Origin: an uncultured Slackia sp.
GTDB lineage: Bacteria; Actinomycetota; Coriobacteriia; Coriobacteriales; Eggerthellaceae
NCBI GenBank assembly: GCA_934646845.1
Contig: CAKUEV010000010.1
Location: 1 to 21,860, forward strand
DNA: 21,860 nt
Direction of reading: 5' to 3'
The notes under the pieces were generated by a model, which made no database searches, had not been told where the DNA came from, and saw only the letters and a program-made list of their open reading frames with translations. A program made the position numbers and the translations under genes. This document shows, one piece after another, positions 1-6,840 of the stretch (positions are counted from its first letter, which is position 1; each line of letters starts with the position of its first letter).

Positions 1-2
1 GC

Positions 3-2264
3 GCCGATGCTCTTGAGAAGAACATGGACATGGAATTCAAGCGCAACGGCGAGCGCTATCGCTTCTTGAAGTGGGCGCAGTCGTCGTTCCAGAACGTGCG
101 CATTGTTCCTCCTGGATCGGGTATCTGCCATCAGATCAACGTCGAACGTTTTGCGCGTGGCGTTATGACGAAGGCGACCGACGCCGGACAGCTCGCCTAC
201 TTCGATACCGTTGTGGGTACCGACTCTCATACCACCACGGCAAATGGCATTGGCGTGCTTTCCTGGGGCGTGGGCGGCATCGAGGCTGAAGCTGCGGCGC
301 TCGGTCAGCCCATTACGACGCTCGTGCCGCAGGTCGTGGGCGTTCATTTGACGGGCAAGCTGCGCGATGGCGTATCGGCCATGGACGCCGCGCTCGCATT
401 CGCGCAGATGCTGCGCGCAAAGGGCGTGGTGGGCAAGTTCGTCGAATGCTTCGGCGATGGCGTTGCTACGCTTTCGGCGACGCAACGCGCCTGCATCGCG
501 AACATGACTCCCGAATACGGCTGCACGTGCACGCTGTTCCCGGTCGACGATCGCACGCTTGAATATCTGCTGCTTACGGGCCGCGATAAGGAGCAGGTTG
601 CGCTCGTCGAGGCATATGCGAAGGCCCAGGGCATGTGGAACGATGGCGCATCGCGCGTGTACTCCGAGGTGCTCGAGCTGAATTTGAGCGAAGTCGAGTG
701 CTCGCTCGCGGGCCCGAGCCGTCCGCATGACCGCTTTGCCCGCAGCGATGCCCGCTCACGCTTCAATGCGATTTGCGCCGACCGCAACCTCGATATGGAC
801 AAGCGCGTTGCGGTGAATTTCATGGGCAGCGAATACGAATTGACTCATGGGGCTATCGCGATTGCTGCGGTCACGAGCTGCACGACCGCAACCGACCCCG
901 CCATGATGCTCGCATGCGGCCTGGTCGCCAAGCATGCCCGCGAGCGCGGCCTGCTTGCCAAGCCTTGGGTGAAGCGCGTGATGGCCCCGGGTTCGCACGC
1001 GACCCAGCTTATGCTCGAGCGCGCCGGCCTGACGCAGCCCCTTGCTGAGCTCGGCTTCGCGACATGCGGTTTCGGCTGCATGAGCTGCATTGGCAACTCT
1101 GGCCCTGTGTGGCCCGAGATGCACGAGGTCGCTGGCGACATCGAGCTGACGAGCGTGCTTTCTGGCAATCGCAACTTCGACGGACGCATTTCGCCTGACG
1201 TGTCGCAGAACTTCCTGTGCGCGCCAGCATCGGTTGTCGCCTATGCCATGGCAGGCACCATGGACTTCGATTTCGAGACTCAGCCGCTTGGCACCGACGG
1301 CGACGGCAACGATGTGTTCCTGCGCGACATTTGGCCGAGCGACGCCGAAATCGCTGCGCTTATGGACGAATTCGTTACGGCGGAATTGTTCGATGCGGGC
1401 GCCGAAGGCCTTTATGGCGGCACGCAGGCATGGCAGGAACTCGAGGCTCCCGAAGGTGACATTTTTGCGTGGGATGAAAGCTCCACTTATGTGCGCCGCG
1501 CTCCGTATTTCGACGGCATGGGCAAGGCTGTCGAGGGCTTCGCGCCCATTTCTGGCGCGCGCGTGCTTGCGAATTTGGGCGACTTCATTACGACCGACCA
1601 TATTTCGCCTGCTGGCAGCATCGCTTCCGATTCGCCCGCCGCGAAATATTTGGCCGAGCGCGGGGTCGACCCGGTTATGTTCAACACCTACGGTTCGCGT
1701 CGCGGCAACCACGAGGTTATGGCGCGCGGCGGTTTCGCGAACATCAAGCTGAAGAACCTGCTAGCGGAAGGCAAGTCGGGCGGATGGACGCGCGACTTCG
1801 AGACGGGCGAAATCACGTCGATTTTCGATGCGTCGCAAAGCTATGCTGCGGCGGGCGTGCCCTTGGTGGTGCTTGCGGGCAAGATGTATGGCAGCGGATC
1901 GTCGCGCGACTGGGCGGCGAAGGCGCCGTTGCTTTTGGGCGTGCGCGCCGTTATTGCCGAAAGCTTCGAGCGCATTCATCGTTCGAACCTGGTGGGCATG
2001 GGCATTTTGCCGCTGCAGTTCCACGAGGGCGAAAATGCTGAAACGCTGGGCCTCGATGGCACGGAAACCTTTGTTATTGAGCCGGTCGATTTCGGTACCG
2101 GTGAGCCGAGCATGCCCAATCCGCGCGAGGTGAACGTTTCAGCTTCAAAACAGGACGGCGAAACGGTGAAGTTTCACGCTATAGTAAGGGTGGACACACC
2201 TACCGAAGGCGCATACATGGCTCATGGCGGAATTCTGCAATACGTGCTTCGCCAGCTTGCGTAG
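3..2264 (+). CDS. acnA: Aconitate hydratase A (5'-truncated by the window edge)
   Basis: Converts citrate to isocitrate through cis-aconitate using a [4Fe-4S] cluster, in the citrate/2-oxoglutarate branch of central metabolism in the cytosol. The frame is open from base 3, upstream of the first ATG at 24, and that first stretch (ALEKNMDMEFKRNGERYRF) already matches the AcnA/IRP1 family, so the true start lies outside the window. The three cluster cysteines are at codons 879 (VTSCTT), 1077 and 1086 (GCMSCIGNSGP); their 66- and 3-residue spacing matches the family. Other family blocks are GTDSHTTTANGIG, TTDHISPAGSI, YGSRRGNHEVM and YGSGSSRDWAAK, the last leading into SFERIHRSNLVGMG. Oddity: the usual SCTNTSNP block reads SCTTATDP here. 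The gene ends in a strong terminator 50 bases downstream, so it is the last gene of its transcript. Confidence 0.96.
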   Translation, partial: ADALEKNMDMEFKRNGERYRFLKWAQSSFQNVRIVPPGSGICHQINVERFARGVMTKATDAGQLAYFDTVVGTDSHTTTANGIGVLSWGVGGIEAEAAALGQPITTLVPQVVGVHLTGKLRDGVSAMDAALAFAQMLRAKGVVGKFVECFGDGVATLSATQRACIANMTPEYGCTCTLFPVDDRTLEYLLLTGRDKEQVALVEAYAKAQGMWNDGASRVYSEVLELNLSEVECSLAGPSRPHDRFARSDARSRFNAICADRNLDMDKRVAVNFMGSEYELTHGAIAIAAVTSCTTATDPAMMLACGLVAKHARERGLLAKPWVKRVMAPGSHATQLMLERAGLTQPLAELGFATCGFGCMSCIGNSGPVWPEMHEVAGDIELTSVLSGNRNFDGRISPDVSQNFLCAPASVVAYAMAGTMDFDFETQPLGTDGDGNDVFLRDIWPSDAEIAALMDEFVTAELFDAGAEGLYGGTQAWQELEAPEGDIFAWDESSTYVRRAPYFDGMGKAVEGFAPISGARVLANLGDFITTDHISPAGSIASDSPAAKYLAERGVDPVMFNTYGSRRGNHEVMARGGFANIKLKNLLAEGKSGGWTRDFETGEITSIFDASQSYAAAGVPLVVLAGKMYGSGSSRDWAAKAPLLLGVRAVIAESFERIHRSNLVGMGILPLQFHEGENAETLGLDGTETFVIEPVDFGTGEPSMPNPREVNVSASKQDGETVKFHAIVRVDTPTEGAYMAHGGILQYVLRQLA

Positions 2265-2314
2265 AACTTGACGTGGGCTTCGCGCCTGATTCGTCCATGC
2301 AAGACTGCATTCAG

Positions 2315-2347
2315 GCGGCCGTGCCGGTTTCGGTGCGGCCGCTTTTT
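2315..2347 (+). terminator. Rho-independent terminator after acnA
   Basis: A 7-bp perfect GC stem (2315-2321 with 2336-2342) continues inward through two G-U pairs and three G-C pairs to a GTTT loop, giving about 12 bp in total. It is followed directly by five T (2343-2347). It sits 50 bases after the acnA stop. Confidence 0.9.
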
Positions 2348-2371
2348 GCATGCAAAGGCGCGTGTTGATTT

Positions 2372-2397
2372 TTCGGGCGAAAAAGGGAAGGCCCGAA
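2372..2397 (+). repeat. Leader hairpin upstream of the membrane-protein gene
   Basis: Perfect 7-bp inverted repeat TTCGGGC / GCCCGAA with a 12-base purine-rich loop, ending 8 bases before the Shine-Dalgarno GAGAAAGG (2405-2411) of the gene at 2418. There is no T tract, so it is not an obvious terminator. It may affect translation or mRNA stability (inference). Confidence 0.5.
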
Positions 2398-2417
2398 TAC
2401 GATGAGAAAGGCATTTC

Positions 2418-4379
2418 ATGGCTGGCAACCAGAACCCGTTCGCCGCTATTTTCGGCGACGACCCGTTTGGCGTAGGGGGCGGTTTTTCAGGCGGCGGCTC
2501 GCGGCAGGGCGCACCGCAGGTTGAATTCAACACCAACGAAGAGTTCAACAAAATGAAAGACAAATTCGCGACCATGGGCAAAAAGGCGATGATCGCCTGC
2601 GCCATTATCGCGGTTATCGTGATTGCTGTGGCGTATTGGTGGTTCCATCCGCCCATCAACATCCACTCGATGGACACGTGGATGTTCATTGGCATTTTCA
2701 TTTTGCTGCCGCTGTTCTTGTTCTTCCGCGCCCGCGCGCACGCGTACAAGCACGGATCGGCGAAAGTGGGCGTCTCTAAGGCGAAGGCGAAAACGTTCGA
2801 TACGCTTGCATGGATTCCCGTTGCCGTCGTCGCGCTTGTCGCGGTAGGCACGCTTCTGTCGCTGTCGTTTTTCCCGGGCAATGCTCAGAAGTACGCCAAC
2901 ATTCTGGTTCCTGCCGACGACGAGTTCACGCAGGACATTCAAGAGGTCAACTACGACGAAATCCCCGTTATCGACCGCGATTCGGCCATGCTTTTGGGCA
3001 ACCGAACCATGGGCAGCATGTCCGACCTGGTAAGCCAGTTCGAGATTGCGCCTACCTATAGCCAGATCAACTACCAAAACCATCCGGTGCGCGTGAGCCC
3101 GCTTGGCTATGCCGACTTGTTCAAGTGGCTGCAGAACCGCGAGCAGGGCATTCCCGCATATGTCATTGTCGACATGACTTCGCAGGATGCCCAGGTTGTG
3201 CGCCTCGATAGCGAGCATGCGATCAAGTATTCCGAAAGCGAGCCTTTGGCGCGCAACATCGACCGCTATGTGCAGCTCAAGTACCCCTTCTATATGTTCG
3301 GCGAGAAGTCGTTCGAGATCGACGATGACGGCAACGCATGGTGGATTTGCCCGGTGCGCGACTTCACGATTGGCCTGTTCGGCGGCGAGACCGTGTCGCG
3401 TGCCGTGCTCGTGAACGCGGCGACGGGCGAGTGCCAAGATATGGCGGTTGAAGATGTGCCCCAGTGGGTTGACCATGTGTACCCCGCGAACCTCATCATT
3501 CAGCAGTACAACTGGCATGGCAAGTACACCAATGGCTGGCTGAACAGCTGGCTTGGTCAGAACGGCGTTGTGCAAACCACTCCGGGCACCGATGGCAGCG
3601 CGGGCTATAACTACATTGCCAAAGACGATGACGTGTGGTTGTACACGGGCGTCACCTCTGCCACGGGCGACGAATCGATCGTCGGCTTCGTGCTGGTGAA
3701 CCAGCGCACCGCTGAGGCGCACTTCTATTCGTGCGCGGGCGCTACGGAAAGCTCGGCCATGCAGTCGGCCGAGGGCCAGGTGCAGAACCTGCGCTACGAG
3801 GCGACGTTCCCCATTCTTATTAATGTGAACAACACGCCGACGTACTTCATGGCGTTGAAGGACAACGCGGGCCTGGTGAAGAAGTACGCTATGGTAGACA
3901 TCCAGAGCTACCAGAACGTTGCGGTTGGCGACACGGTGGCCGACACGCAGAAGTCGTACCTGTCGCTCATTGCGGCAAACGGAACGGCAGCGAATACGTC
4001 GTCGGTAAGCGATTCGGCACTTGAGGCGACGGGCGTCATTAAGACGATTGCCACGGCGGTGATCGAGGGCAATTCGCACTTCTATGTGACGCTCGAGGGC
4101 GACAGCAAGATTTACGACTTCGCGCTGCCCGGCATGATCGAAATCGTTCAGTACGCGCAGGGCGATACGGTTACCTTCAAGTATGTGGAAGGCGCCCCCA
4201 CGTGCTCGGCGCAGTCCATCGAAGCCGCGAAGGACGCGAAGGCGAACTCGGCCGATGCTGCTTCGTCGACCGATGCCGCCAAGGCAAGCGATGAAGCCAA
4301 GGCGAGCGACGGCGCAGCAAAAGACGATGCTGCCTCTTCCGCGAGCAGCGATGCATCTGCCGAGCAGAAAACCGCCTAG
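2418..4379 (+). CDS. Conserved-looking multi-pass membrane protein of unknown function
   Basis: The 653-residue product is not recognised as a named family. The start is supported by GAGAAAGG six bases upstream. The N terminus (1-55) is Gly/Phe/Asn-rich and lacks a signal peptide. Three hydrophobic helices follow at about 58-76, 87-104 and 129-151, with a basic stretch (RARAHAYKHG) between the second and third. Residues 155-600 form a large, mostly polar, aromatic-rich region, presumably outside the membrane. It has several beta-rich stretches, and the segment near 540-595 could be a small barrel domain. The last 45 residues are a low-complexity Ala/Ser/Asp/Lys tail. The gene stands alone between two terminators (2315-2347 and 4421-4459), so neighbours give no functional hint. 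No catalytic motif is visible. Confidence 0.85.
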   Translation: MAGNQNPFAAIFGDDPFGVGGGFSGGGSRQGAPQVEFNTNEEFNKMKDKFATMGKKAMIACAIIAVIVIAVAYWWFHPPINIHSMDTWMFIGIFILLPLFLFFRARAHAYKHGSAKVGVSKAKAKTFDTLAWIPVAVVALVAVGTLLSLSFFPGNAQKYANILVPADDEFTQDIQEVNYDEIPVIDRDSAMLLGNRTMGSMSDLVSQFEIAPTYSQINYQNHPVRVSPLGYADLFKWLQNREQGIPAYVIVDMTSQDAQVVRLDSEHAIKYSESEPLARNIDRYVQLKYPFYMFGEKSFEIDDDGNAWWICPVRDFTIGLFGGETVSRAVLVNAATGECQDMAVEDVPQWVDHVYPANLIIQQYNWHGKYTNGWLNSWLGQNGVVQTTPGTDGSAGYNYIAKDDDVWLYTGVTSATGDESIVGFVLVNQRTAEAHFYSCAGATESSAMQSAEGQVQNLRYEATFPILINVNNTPTYFMALKDNAGLVKKYAMVDIQSYQNVAVGDTVADTQKSYLSLIAANGTAANTSSVSDSALEATGVIKTIATAVIEGNSHFYVTLEGDSKIYDFALPGMIEIVQYAQGDTVTFKYVEGAPTCSAQSIEAAKDAKANSADAASSTDAAKASDEAKASDGAAKDDAASSASSDASAEQKTA

Positions 4380-4420
4380 CTCGATTGGGCGCTTCTCGAT
4401 TTCGTGAAGCATTTCTGAAG

Positions 4421-4459
4421 ATGGTCCGTTAGGGAAATTAATCCTTGACGGGCCATTTT
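4421..4459 (+). terminator. Terminator after the membrane-protein gene
   Basis: Nine-base arms 4421-4429 and 4448-4456 pair with one G-U. A short inner AGG/CCT helix sits in the loop, and the 3' arm runs into a T tract (4456-4459, then CGTTT). The 3' arm overlaps the -35 box of the rplJ promoter. Confidence 0.75.
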
Positions 4460-4472
4460 CGTTTAGTAGAAT
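4445..4472 (+). promoter_or_regulatory. Sigma70-type promoter for rplJ-rplL
   Basis: TTGACG (4445-4450) and TAGAAT (4467-4472) are separated by 16 bases. Transcription would start near 4479, giving a leader of about 225 bases before rplJ. The -35 box lies inside the 3' arm of the preceding terminator. Confidence 0.75.
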
Positions 4473-4510
4473 ATCGTTTTGCGTGTTTAAGAGATGCGCA
4501 ACTACACGTT

Positions 4511-4588
4511 AGTTCCGCTGCCCAAGACAGCTGGCACCGAAAGGTTCAATCGCATGTTCGCATGCGGCCCGCCGAGGTGGTTCTGAAG
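4511..4588 (+). ncRNA. Ribosomal protein L10 leader (autoregulatory mRNA element)
   Basis: The rplJ leader holds the hallmark blocks of the bacterial L10 leader: CCCAAGACAGCTGGCACC (4521-4538), then GGTTCAAT, a UUCG-capped hairpin CGCATG/CATGCG (4551-4566), and the conserved CCGAGG (4572-4577). In characterised bacteria the L10-L12 complex binds this fold and represses its own operon. Placement directly upstream of rplJ, downstream of a promoter and upstream of an attenuator-like terminator supports the call. Edges are approximate. Confidence 0.85.
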
Positions 4589-4602
4589 AGCGATTTGCTT
4601 TG

Positions 4603-4640
4603 ACGGCCCCTGCTGTTTTGAGACGCGGGGGCCGTTTTTT
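4603..4640 (+). terminator. Attenuator-like terminator in the rplJ leader
   Basis: An 11-bp stem (4603-4613 with 4625-4635, one U-G pair) is followed by six T (4635-4640). It lies between the L10 leader and the rplJ ribosome-binding site, where L10 binding could decide between termination and read-through (family knowledge plus inference). Confidence 0.85.
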
Positions 4641-4644
4641 GTTT

Positions 4645-4700
4645 CTTCTGAAACGGCTCCACTCCACGGGGCGGAACCCGATTTTCAGAAGAAGGAGGTG
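4645..4700 (+). promoter_or_regulatory. Inverted repeat abutting the rplJ ribosome-binding site
   Basis: CTTCTGAAA (4645-4653) and TTTCAGAAG (4683-4691) are perfect complements, and the second arm runs straight into the strong Shine-Dalgarno GAAGGAGGTG (4691-4700). TTCTGAA at 4581-4587, at the end of the L10 leader, could pair with the same 3' arm instead. Mutually exclusive structures controlling access to the site are therefore possible (inference). Confidence 0.5.
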
Positions 4701-4705
4701 TACTC

Positions 4706-5224
4706 ATGCCCAACGTCAAAAATCAAGAGACTCTCGCCGTTATCAAGGAGGAGCTCAGCAACGCCGGCGCTGTCTGGGTCGTCGATTACTGCGGCCTGAC
4801 CGTTAAGGAGGTTCAGGAGCTTCGTCGTTCCGTTCGCGAGGCTGGTGCTTCCATGAAGGTGTACAAGAACACCCTCGTGCACATCGCCCTCGAGGATGCC
4901 GAGCTGCCTACGCTCGACGACATGCTCAACGGCCCGAGCGCATTCGTGTTCGCTGGCGAGGACGTTGCTGCTGCCGCGAAGGCCGTCAAGAACTTCGCTA
5001 AGGGCAATGACAAGCTGGAGATCAAGGGTGGCTTGATGGAAGGCAAGGCCGTTACCGCCGCCGAGGTCGAGGCTATCGCTTCTCTGCCCTCTCGCGAGGA
5101 ACTGCTCGCCCACATCGCTGCCGCTATCAACGGTGTTGCCAAGGCTCTCGCCGTTTGCGTCAATGGCGTGCCCCAGGGTCTGGCCCAGGTCACCAAGGCC
5201 GTCGCCGACCAGAAGGCTGCTTAA
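4706..5224 (+). CDS. rplJ: 50S ribosomal protein L10
   Basis: L10 anchors the L7/L12 stalk to 23S rRNA on the large subunit. The 172-residue length is normal. Family signatures are the N-terminal VIKEELSNAGAVWVVDYCGL, then LRRSVREAGASMKVYKNTL (rRNA-binding domain) and NGPSAFVF. The C-terminal part (SLPSREELLAHIAAAINGV) holds the long helix that carries L7/L12 dimers. The start is fixed by AGGAGG eight bases upstream. It is first in the rplJ-rplL operon, behind the L10 leader through which L10 is expected to regulate itself. Confidence 0.98.
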   Translation: MPNVKNQETLAVIKEELSNAGAVWVVDYCGLTVKEVQELRRSVREAGASMKVYKNTLVHIALEDAELPTLDDMLNGPSAFVFAGEDVAAAAKAVKNFAKGNDKLEIKGGLMEGKAVTAAEVEAIASLPSREELLAHIAAAINGVAKALAVCVNGVPQGLAQVTKAVADQKAA

Positions 5225-5232
5225 TTGCAACC

Positions 5233-5251
5233 GCAGCGTAAAACGCGCTGC
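5233..5251 (+). repeat. Hairpin between rplJ and rplL
   Basis: GCAGCG (5233-5238) pairs with CGCTGC (5246-5251) around a 7-base loop. The 88-base spacer has no T tract. Such spacer hairpins could tune the L10:L12 ratio through mRNA processing or stability, but nothing here proves that. Confidence 0.4.
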
Positions 5252-5312
5252 ATAACATTCAACAATCCGGCCAGGCGCAAGGGCGCATGGCCCCTTTGAA
5301 AGGAAAGCTATC

Positions 5313-5687
5313 ATGGCTGTTACTCGTGAAGAGATCATCGAGGCTCTGAAAGAAATGACCCTGCTCGAGGCTTCCGAGCTCGTTAAGGACATCGAGGAGA
5401 CCTTCGGCGTTTCCGCTGCTGCTCCCGTCGCTGTTGCTGCTGCTCCTGCTGAGGGCGGCGCTGCTGCTGAGGAGAAGTCTGAGTTCGACGTTATCCTCGA
5501 GGGCTTCGGCGACAACAAGATCGCTGTCATCAAGGTTGTCCGTGAGATCACCGGTCTTGGCCTGAAAGAGGCCAAGGAGGTCGTCGAGGGTGCTCCCAAG
5601 GCTGTCGTCGAGGGCGTTGCCAAGGACAAGGCTGAGGAAGTCAAGGCTCAGCTCGAGGGTGCTGGCGCTGCCGTTACCCTGAAGTAA
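5313..5687 (+). CDS. rplL: 50S ribosomal protein L7/L12
   Basis: Acidic multicopy stalk protein that recruits and stimulates translation GTPases. The 124-residue protein has the N-terminal dimerisation region (about 1-32, [20 protein letters not shown]). A flexible Ala/Pro/Val hinge follows (about 33-53). The C-terminal factor-binding domain holds the family blocks [31 protein letters not shown] and GAPKAV, and ends in AGAAVTLK. The Shine-Dalgarno AAAGGA lies eight bases before the ATG. It is co-transcribed with rplJ, and the operon ends at the terminator at 5864-5892. Confidence 0.98.
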   Translation: MAVTREEIIEALKEMTLLEASELVKDIEETFGVSAAAPVAVAAAPAEGGAAAEEKSEFDVILEGFGDNKIAVIKVVREITGLGLKEAKEVVEGAPKAVVEGVAKDKAEEVKAQLEGAGAAVTLK

Positions 5688-5690
5688 TTT

Positions 5691-5713
5691 TACGCGGTTC
5701 TATGAACCGCGTA
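5691..5713 (+). repeat. Short perfect hairpin just after rplL
   Basis: TACGCGGTTC (5691-5700) and GAACCGCGTA (5704-5713) pair perfectly around a TAT loop, 3 bases after the rplL stop. No T tract follows, so it more likely stabilises the mRNA 3' end or aids weak termination. Confidence 0.55.
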
Positions 5714-5728
5714 TTATGCCGACGCTGC

Positions 5729-5827
5729 GCGGGTCTCTCGCGGCACGTTTCGGGTTCTGCTTTCGGCTCGCGTACCAAAGTACGCGTCGCCTCGGCATCA
5801 CCCGAATCGTACTCGCGAGAGACCCGC
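5729..5827. repeat. Element A: long stem with internal loop and apical hairpin
   Basis: Outer arms 5729-5742 and 5814-5827 are perfect 14-bp complements. A second helix follows (5745-5755 with 5800-5810, one mismatch). It leads to a 13 x 13 base internal loop and a 7-bp apical hairpin (5769-5775 with 5780-5786, CAAA loop). The left loop strand carries TTTCGGCTCG (5761-5770), a word repeated in elements B and C1 close by. There is no coding potential and no T tract. It lies inside the rplL 3' region, before the operon terminator. Origin unknown. Confidence 0.7.
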
Positions 5828-5853
5828 TCGCTGACATATATATGTCCAGCGAG
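5827..5853 (+). repeat. AT-rich palindrome / hairpin
   Basis: GACATATATATGTC (5833-5846) is a perfect 14-base palindrome. It is extended by CTCGCT (5827-5832) and AGCGAG (5848-5853), with one bulged C. It sits directly against the right arm of element A. Confidence 0.5.
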
Positions 5854-5863
5854 GTAAGGCACC

Positions 5864-5892
5864 AAGAGCCGGGATTCGTCCCGGCTCTTTTT
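5864..5892 (+). terminator. Terminator of the rplJ-rplL operon
   Basis: An 11-bp perfect stem (5864-5874 with 5879-5889) is closed by a TTCG tetraloop and followed by a T tract (5888-5892). It lies 177 bases after the rplL stop, so element A would be part of the operon's 3' untranslated RNA. Confidence 0.92.
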
Positions 5893-5961
5893 GTAGGGTT
5901 TCTCGGCTTGTGTTTTCGGCTCGTGCGGAATCTTCCGAAACCGTATGCCGAAAGGCCCTGC
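5893..5961. repeat. Element B: 27-bp imperfect palindrome with a C-type loop
   Basis: Arms 5893-5919 and 5935-5961 pair over 27 bases with several G-U/A-C type changes. The 15-base loop CTCGTGCGGAATCTT is the reverse complement of the conserved left core (AGATTCCGCACGAG) of the C elements. It looks like a reduced or decayed minus-oriented relative of C: outer stem and left core kept, right core and apical hairpin missing. Confidence 0.65.
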
Positions 5962-5992
5962 GAAAAAGAAGAACAGCGTAAAAAGAATTCTT

Positions 5993-6109
5993 CGCTTTCG
6001 GCTCGGGATGCAGATCCGATAGATTCCGCACGAGCCGAACAGCACTTAATGTGCTGTTCGTGCGAGTCAGGACTTGACCGAAGCGGAGCTGCATTCCGAG
6101 CTGAAAGCG
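5993..6109 (+). repeat. Element C, copy 1
   Basis: Outer arms 5993-6018 and 6084-6109 pair over 26 bases; exceptions are two G-U pairs and one A-G mismatch (6014 with 6088). Core left strand: ATAGATTCCGCACGAGCC (6019-6036). Apical hairpin: GAACAGCAC (6037-6045) with GTGCTGTTC (6051-6059). Core right strand, 6060-6083: GTGCGAGTCAGG then ACTTGACCGAAG. CGCAC (6027-6031) can also pair with GTGCG (6060-6064), leaving a GAGCC bulge. It ends 33 bases before the ybaK start, so it would lie in the ybaK leader. See copies C2 and C3. Confidence 0.9.
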
Positions 6110-6142
6110 ACGAGTGCAGAAAACGCTTCAAGAGGAGACTCA

Positions 6143-6631
6143 ATGTCGAAGCACGATAAGGCTCAGGATAAGACCAACGCCATGCGCATGCTCGATGCGG
6201 CCAGGTTGCCGCATGAGGTTTTGTTTTACGACGCCGAAGCTGCGGTTTCGGGCGTAGAAGTTGCTGCGGCTTTGGGCCAGGATCCCGACCAGGTATTCAA
6301 AACGCTTGTGACCGTTGGCAAGAGCGGCGAGCATTACGTGTTCATGGTTCCTGTCGAGGGGGAGCTGAACCTTAAAAAGGCTGCCTCGGCGGCGGGGGAG
6401 AAGAGCATTGCGATGATTAAGTCGCGCGAGCTTCTTCCTTTGACGGGATATATTCATGGCGGATGCAGTCCGCTTGGCATGAAAAAGGTATTCCCCACGT
6501 TCATCGATGAGACCGCAATCCTATTCGATACCATTATGTATTCAGGCGGCCGTCGTGGGTGCCAGATCTGCTCATCGCTTTCTGACCTGCAGAAACTTGT
6601 GGATGTTCAAACTGCTGACATTACGGCTTAA
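6143..6631 (+). CDS. ybaK: Cys-tRNA(Pro)/Cys-tRNA(Cys) deacylase, YbaK/EbsC family
   Basis: Cytosolic trans-editing enzyme that hydrolyses Cys mischarged on tRNA(Pro). The 162-residue protein has normal family length. Visible blocks are FKTLV with the invariant lysine (K53), GYIHGGCSPLGMKKVFP (102-118) and SGGRRG (134-139). The start at 6143 is chosen over the in-frame ATG at 6074. AGAGGAG lies six bases upstream of 6143, the protein then begins where the family does, and the 23 extra codons would be read from inside repeat element C1. The gene is followed by a terminator and is probably monocistronic. Confidence 0.95.
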   Translation: MSKHDKAQDKTNAMRMLDAARLPHEVLFYDAEAAVSGVEVAAALGQDPDQVFKTLVTVGKSGEHYVFMVPVEGELNLKKAASAAGEKSIAMIKSRELLPLTGYIHGGCSPLGMKKVFPTFIDETAILFDTIMYSGGRRGCQICSSLSDLQKLVDVQTADITA

Positions 6632-6657
6632 CGCCTCGGGTTGCTTCAATCGCCATG

Positions 6658-6683
6658 TTCCGCACGGCTTCGGAATTTTTTTT
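6658..6683 (+). terminator. Probable terminator after ybaK
   Basis: A short stem TTCCG/CGGAA (6658-6662 with 6671-6675) is followed by eight T (6676-6683). The stem is weak but the T tract is long. Confidence 0.65.
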
Positions 6684-6693
6684 AAAAAAGTTC

Positions 6694-6722
6694 TTGCATG
6701 AGCCGCTGGAGTTTGTAATAAT
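6694..6722 (+). promoter_or_regulatory. Promoter for tRNA-Glu
   Basis: TTGCAT (6694-6699), then a TAATAAT stretch (6716-6722) serving as the -10 at a spacing of 16-17 bases. The predicted start near 6730 is about 25 bases upstream of the tRNA. Confidence 0.6.
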
Positions 6723-6754
6723 ATCCGAGCTGCCGCAAACGAAGCGGAAAGCAC

Positions 6755-6829
6755 GTCCCCATAGTCTAGAGGTTAGGACGCGGCCCTTTCAAGGCTGAGA
6801 CACGAGTTCGATTCTCGTTGGGGGCACCA
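6755..6829 (+). tRNA. tRNA-Glu (anticodon TTC)
   Basis: The cloverleaf closes with acceptor arms GTCCCCA (6755-6761) and TGGGGGC (6819-6825), discriminator A (6826) and an encoded CCA (6827-6829). The anticodon stem CGGCC/GGCTG (6781-6785, 6793-6797) holds the loop CTTTCAA, giving anticodon TTC at 6788-6790. The T arm contains GTTCGATTC. Confidence 0.97.
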
Positions 6830-6840
6830 CCGAAATTTGA

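Noticed and set aside
2487..4412. Minus-strand 641-codon frame opposite the membrane protein
   Set aside because: Arg/His/Val-rich shadow typical of antisense frames in high-GC DNA. The plus frame has a ribosome site and coherent membrane helices.
5716..6159. Open frames of about 100-150 codons on both strands through the palindrome cluster
   Set aside because: They run through inverted repeats, so both strands stay open by symmetry; no ribosome site or domain.
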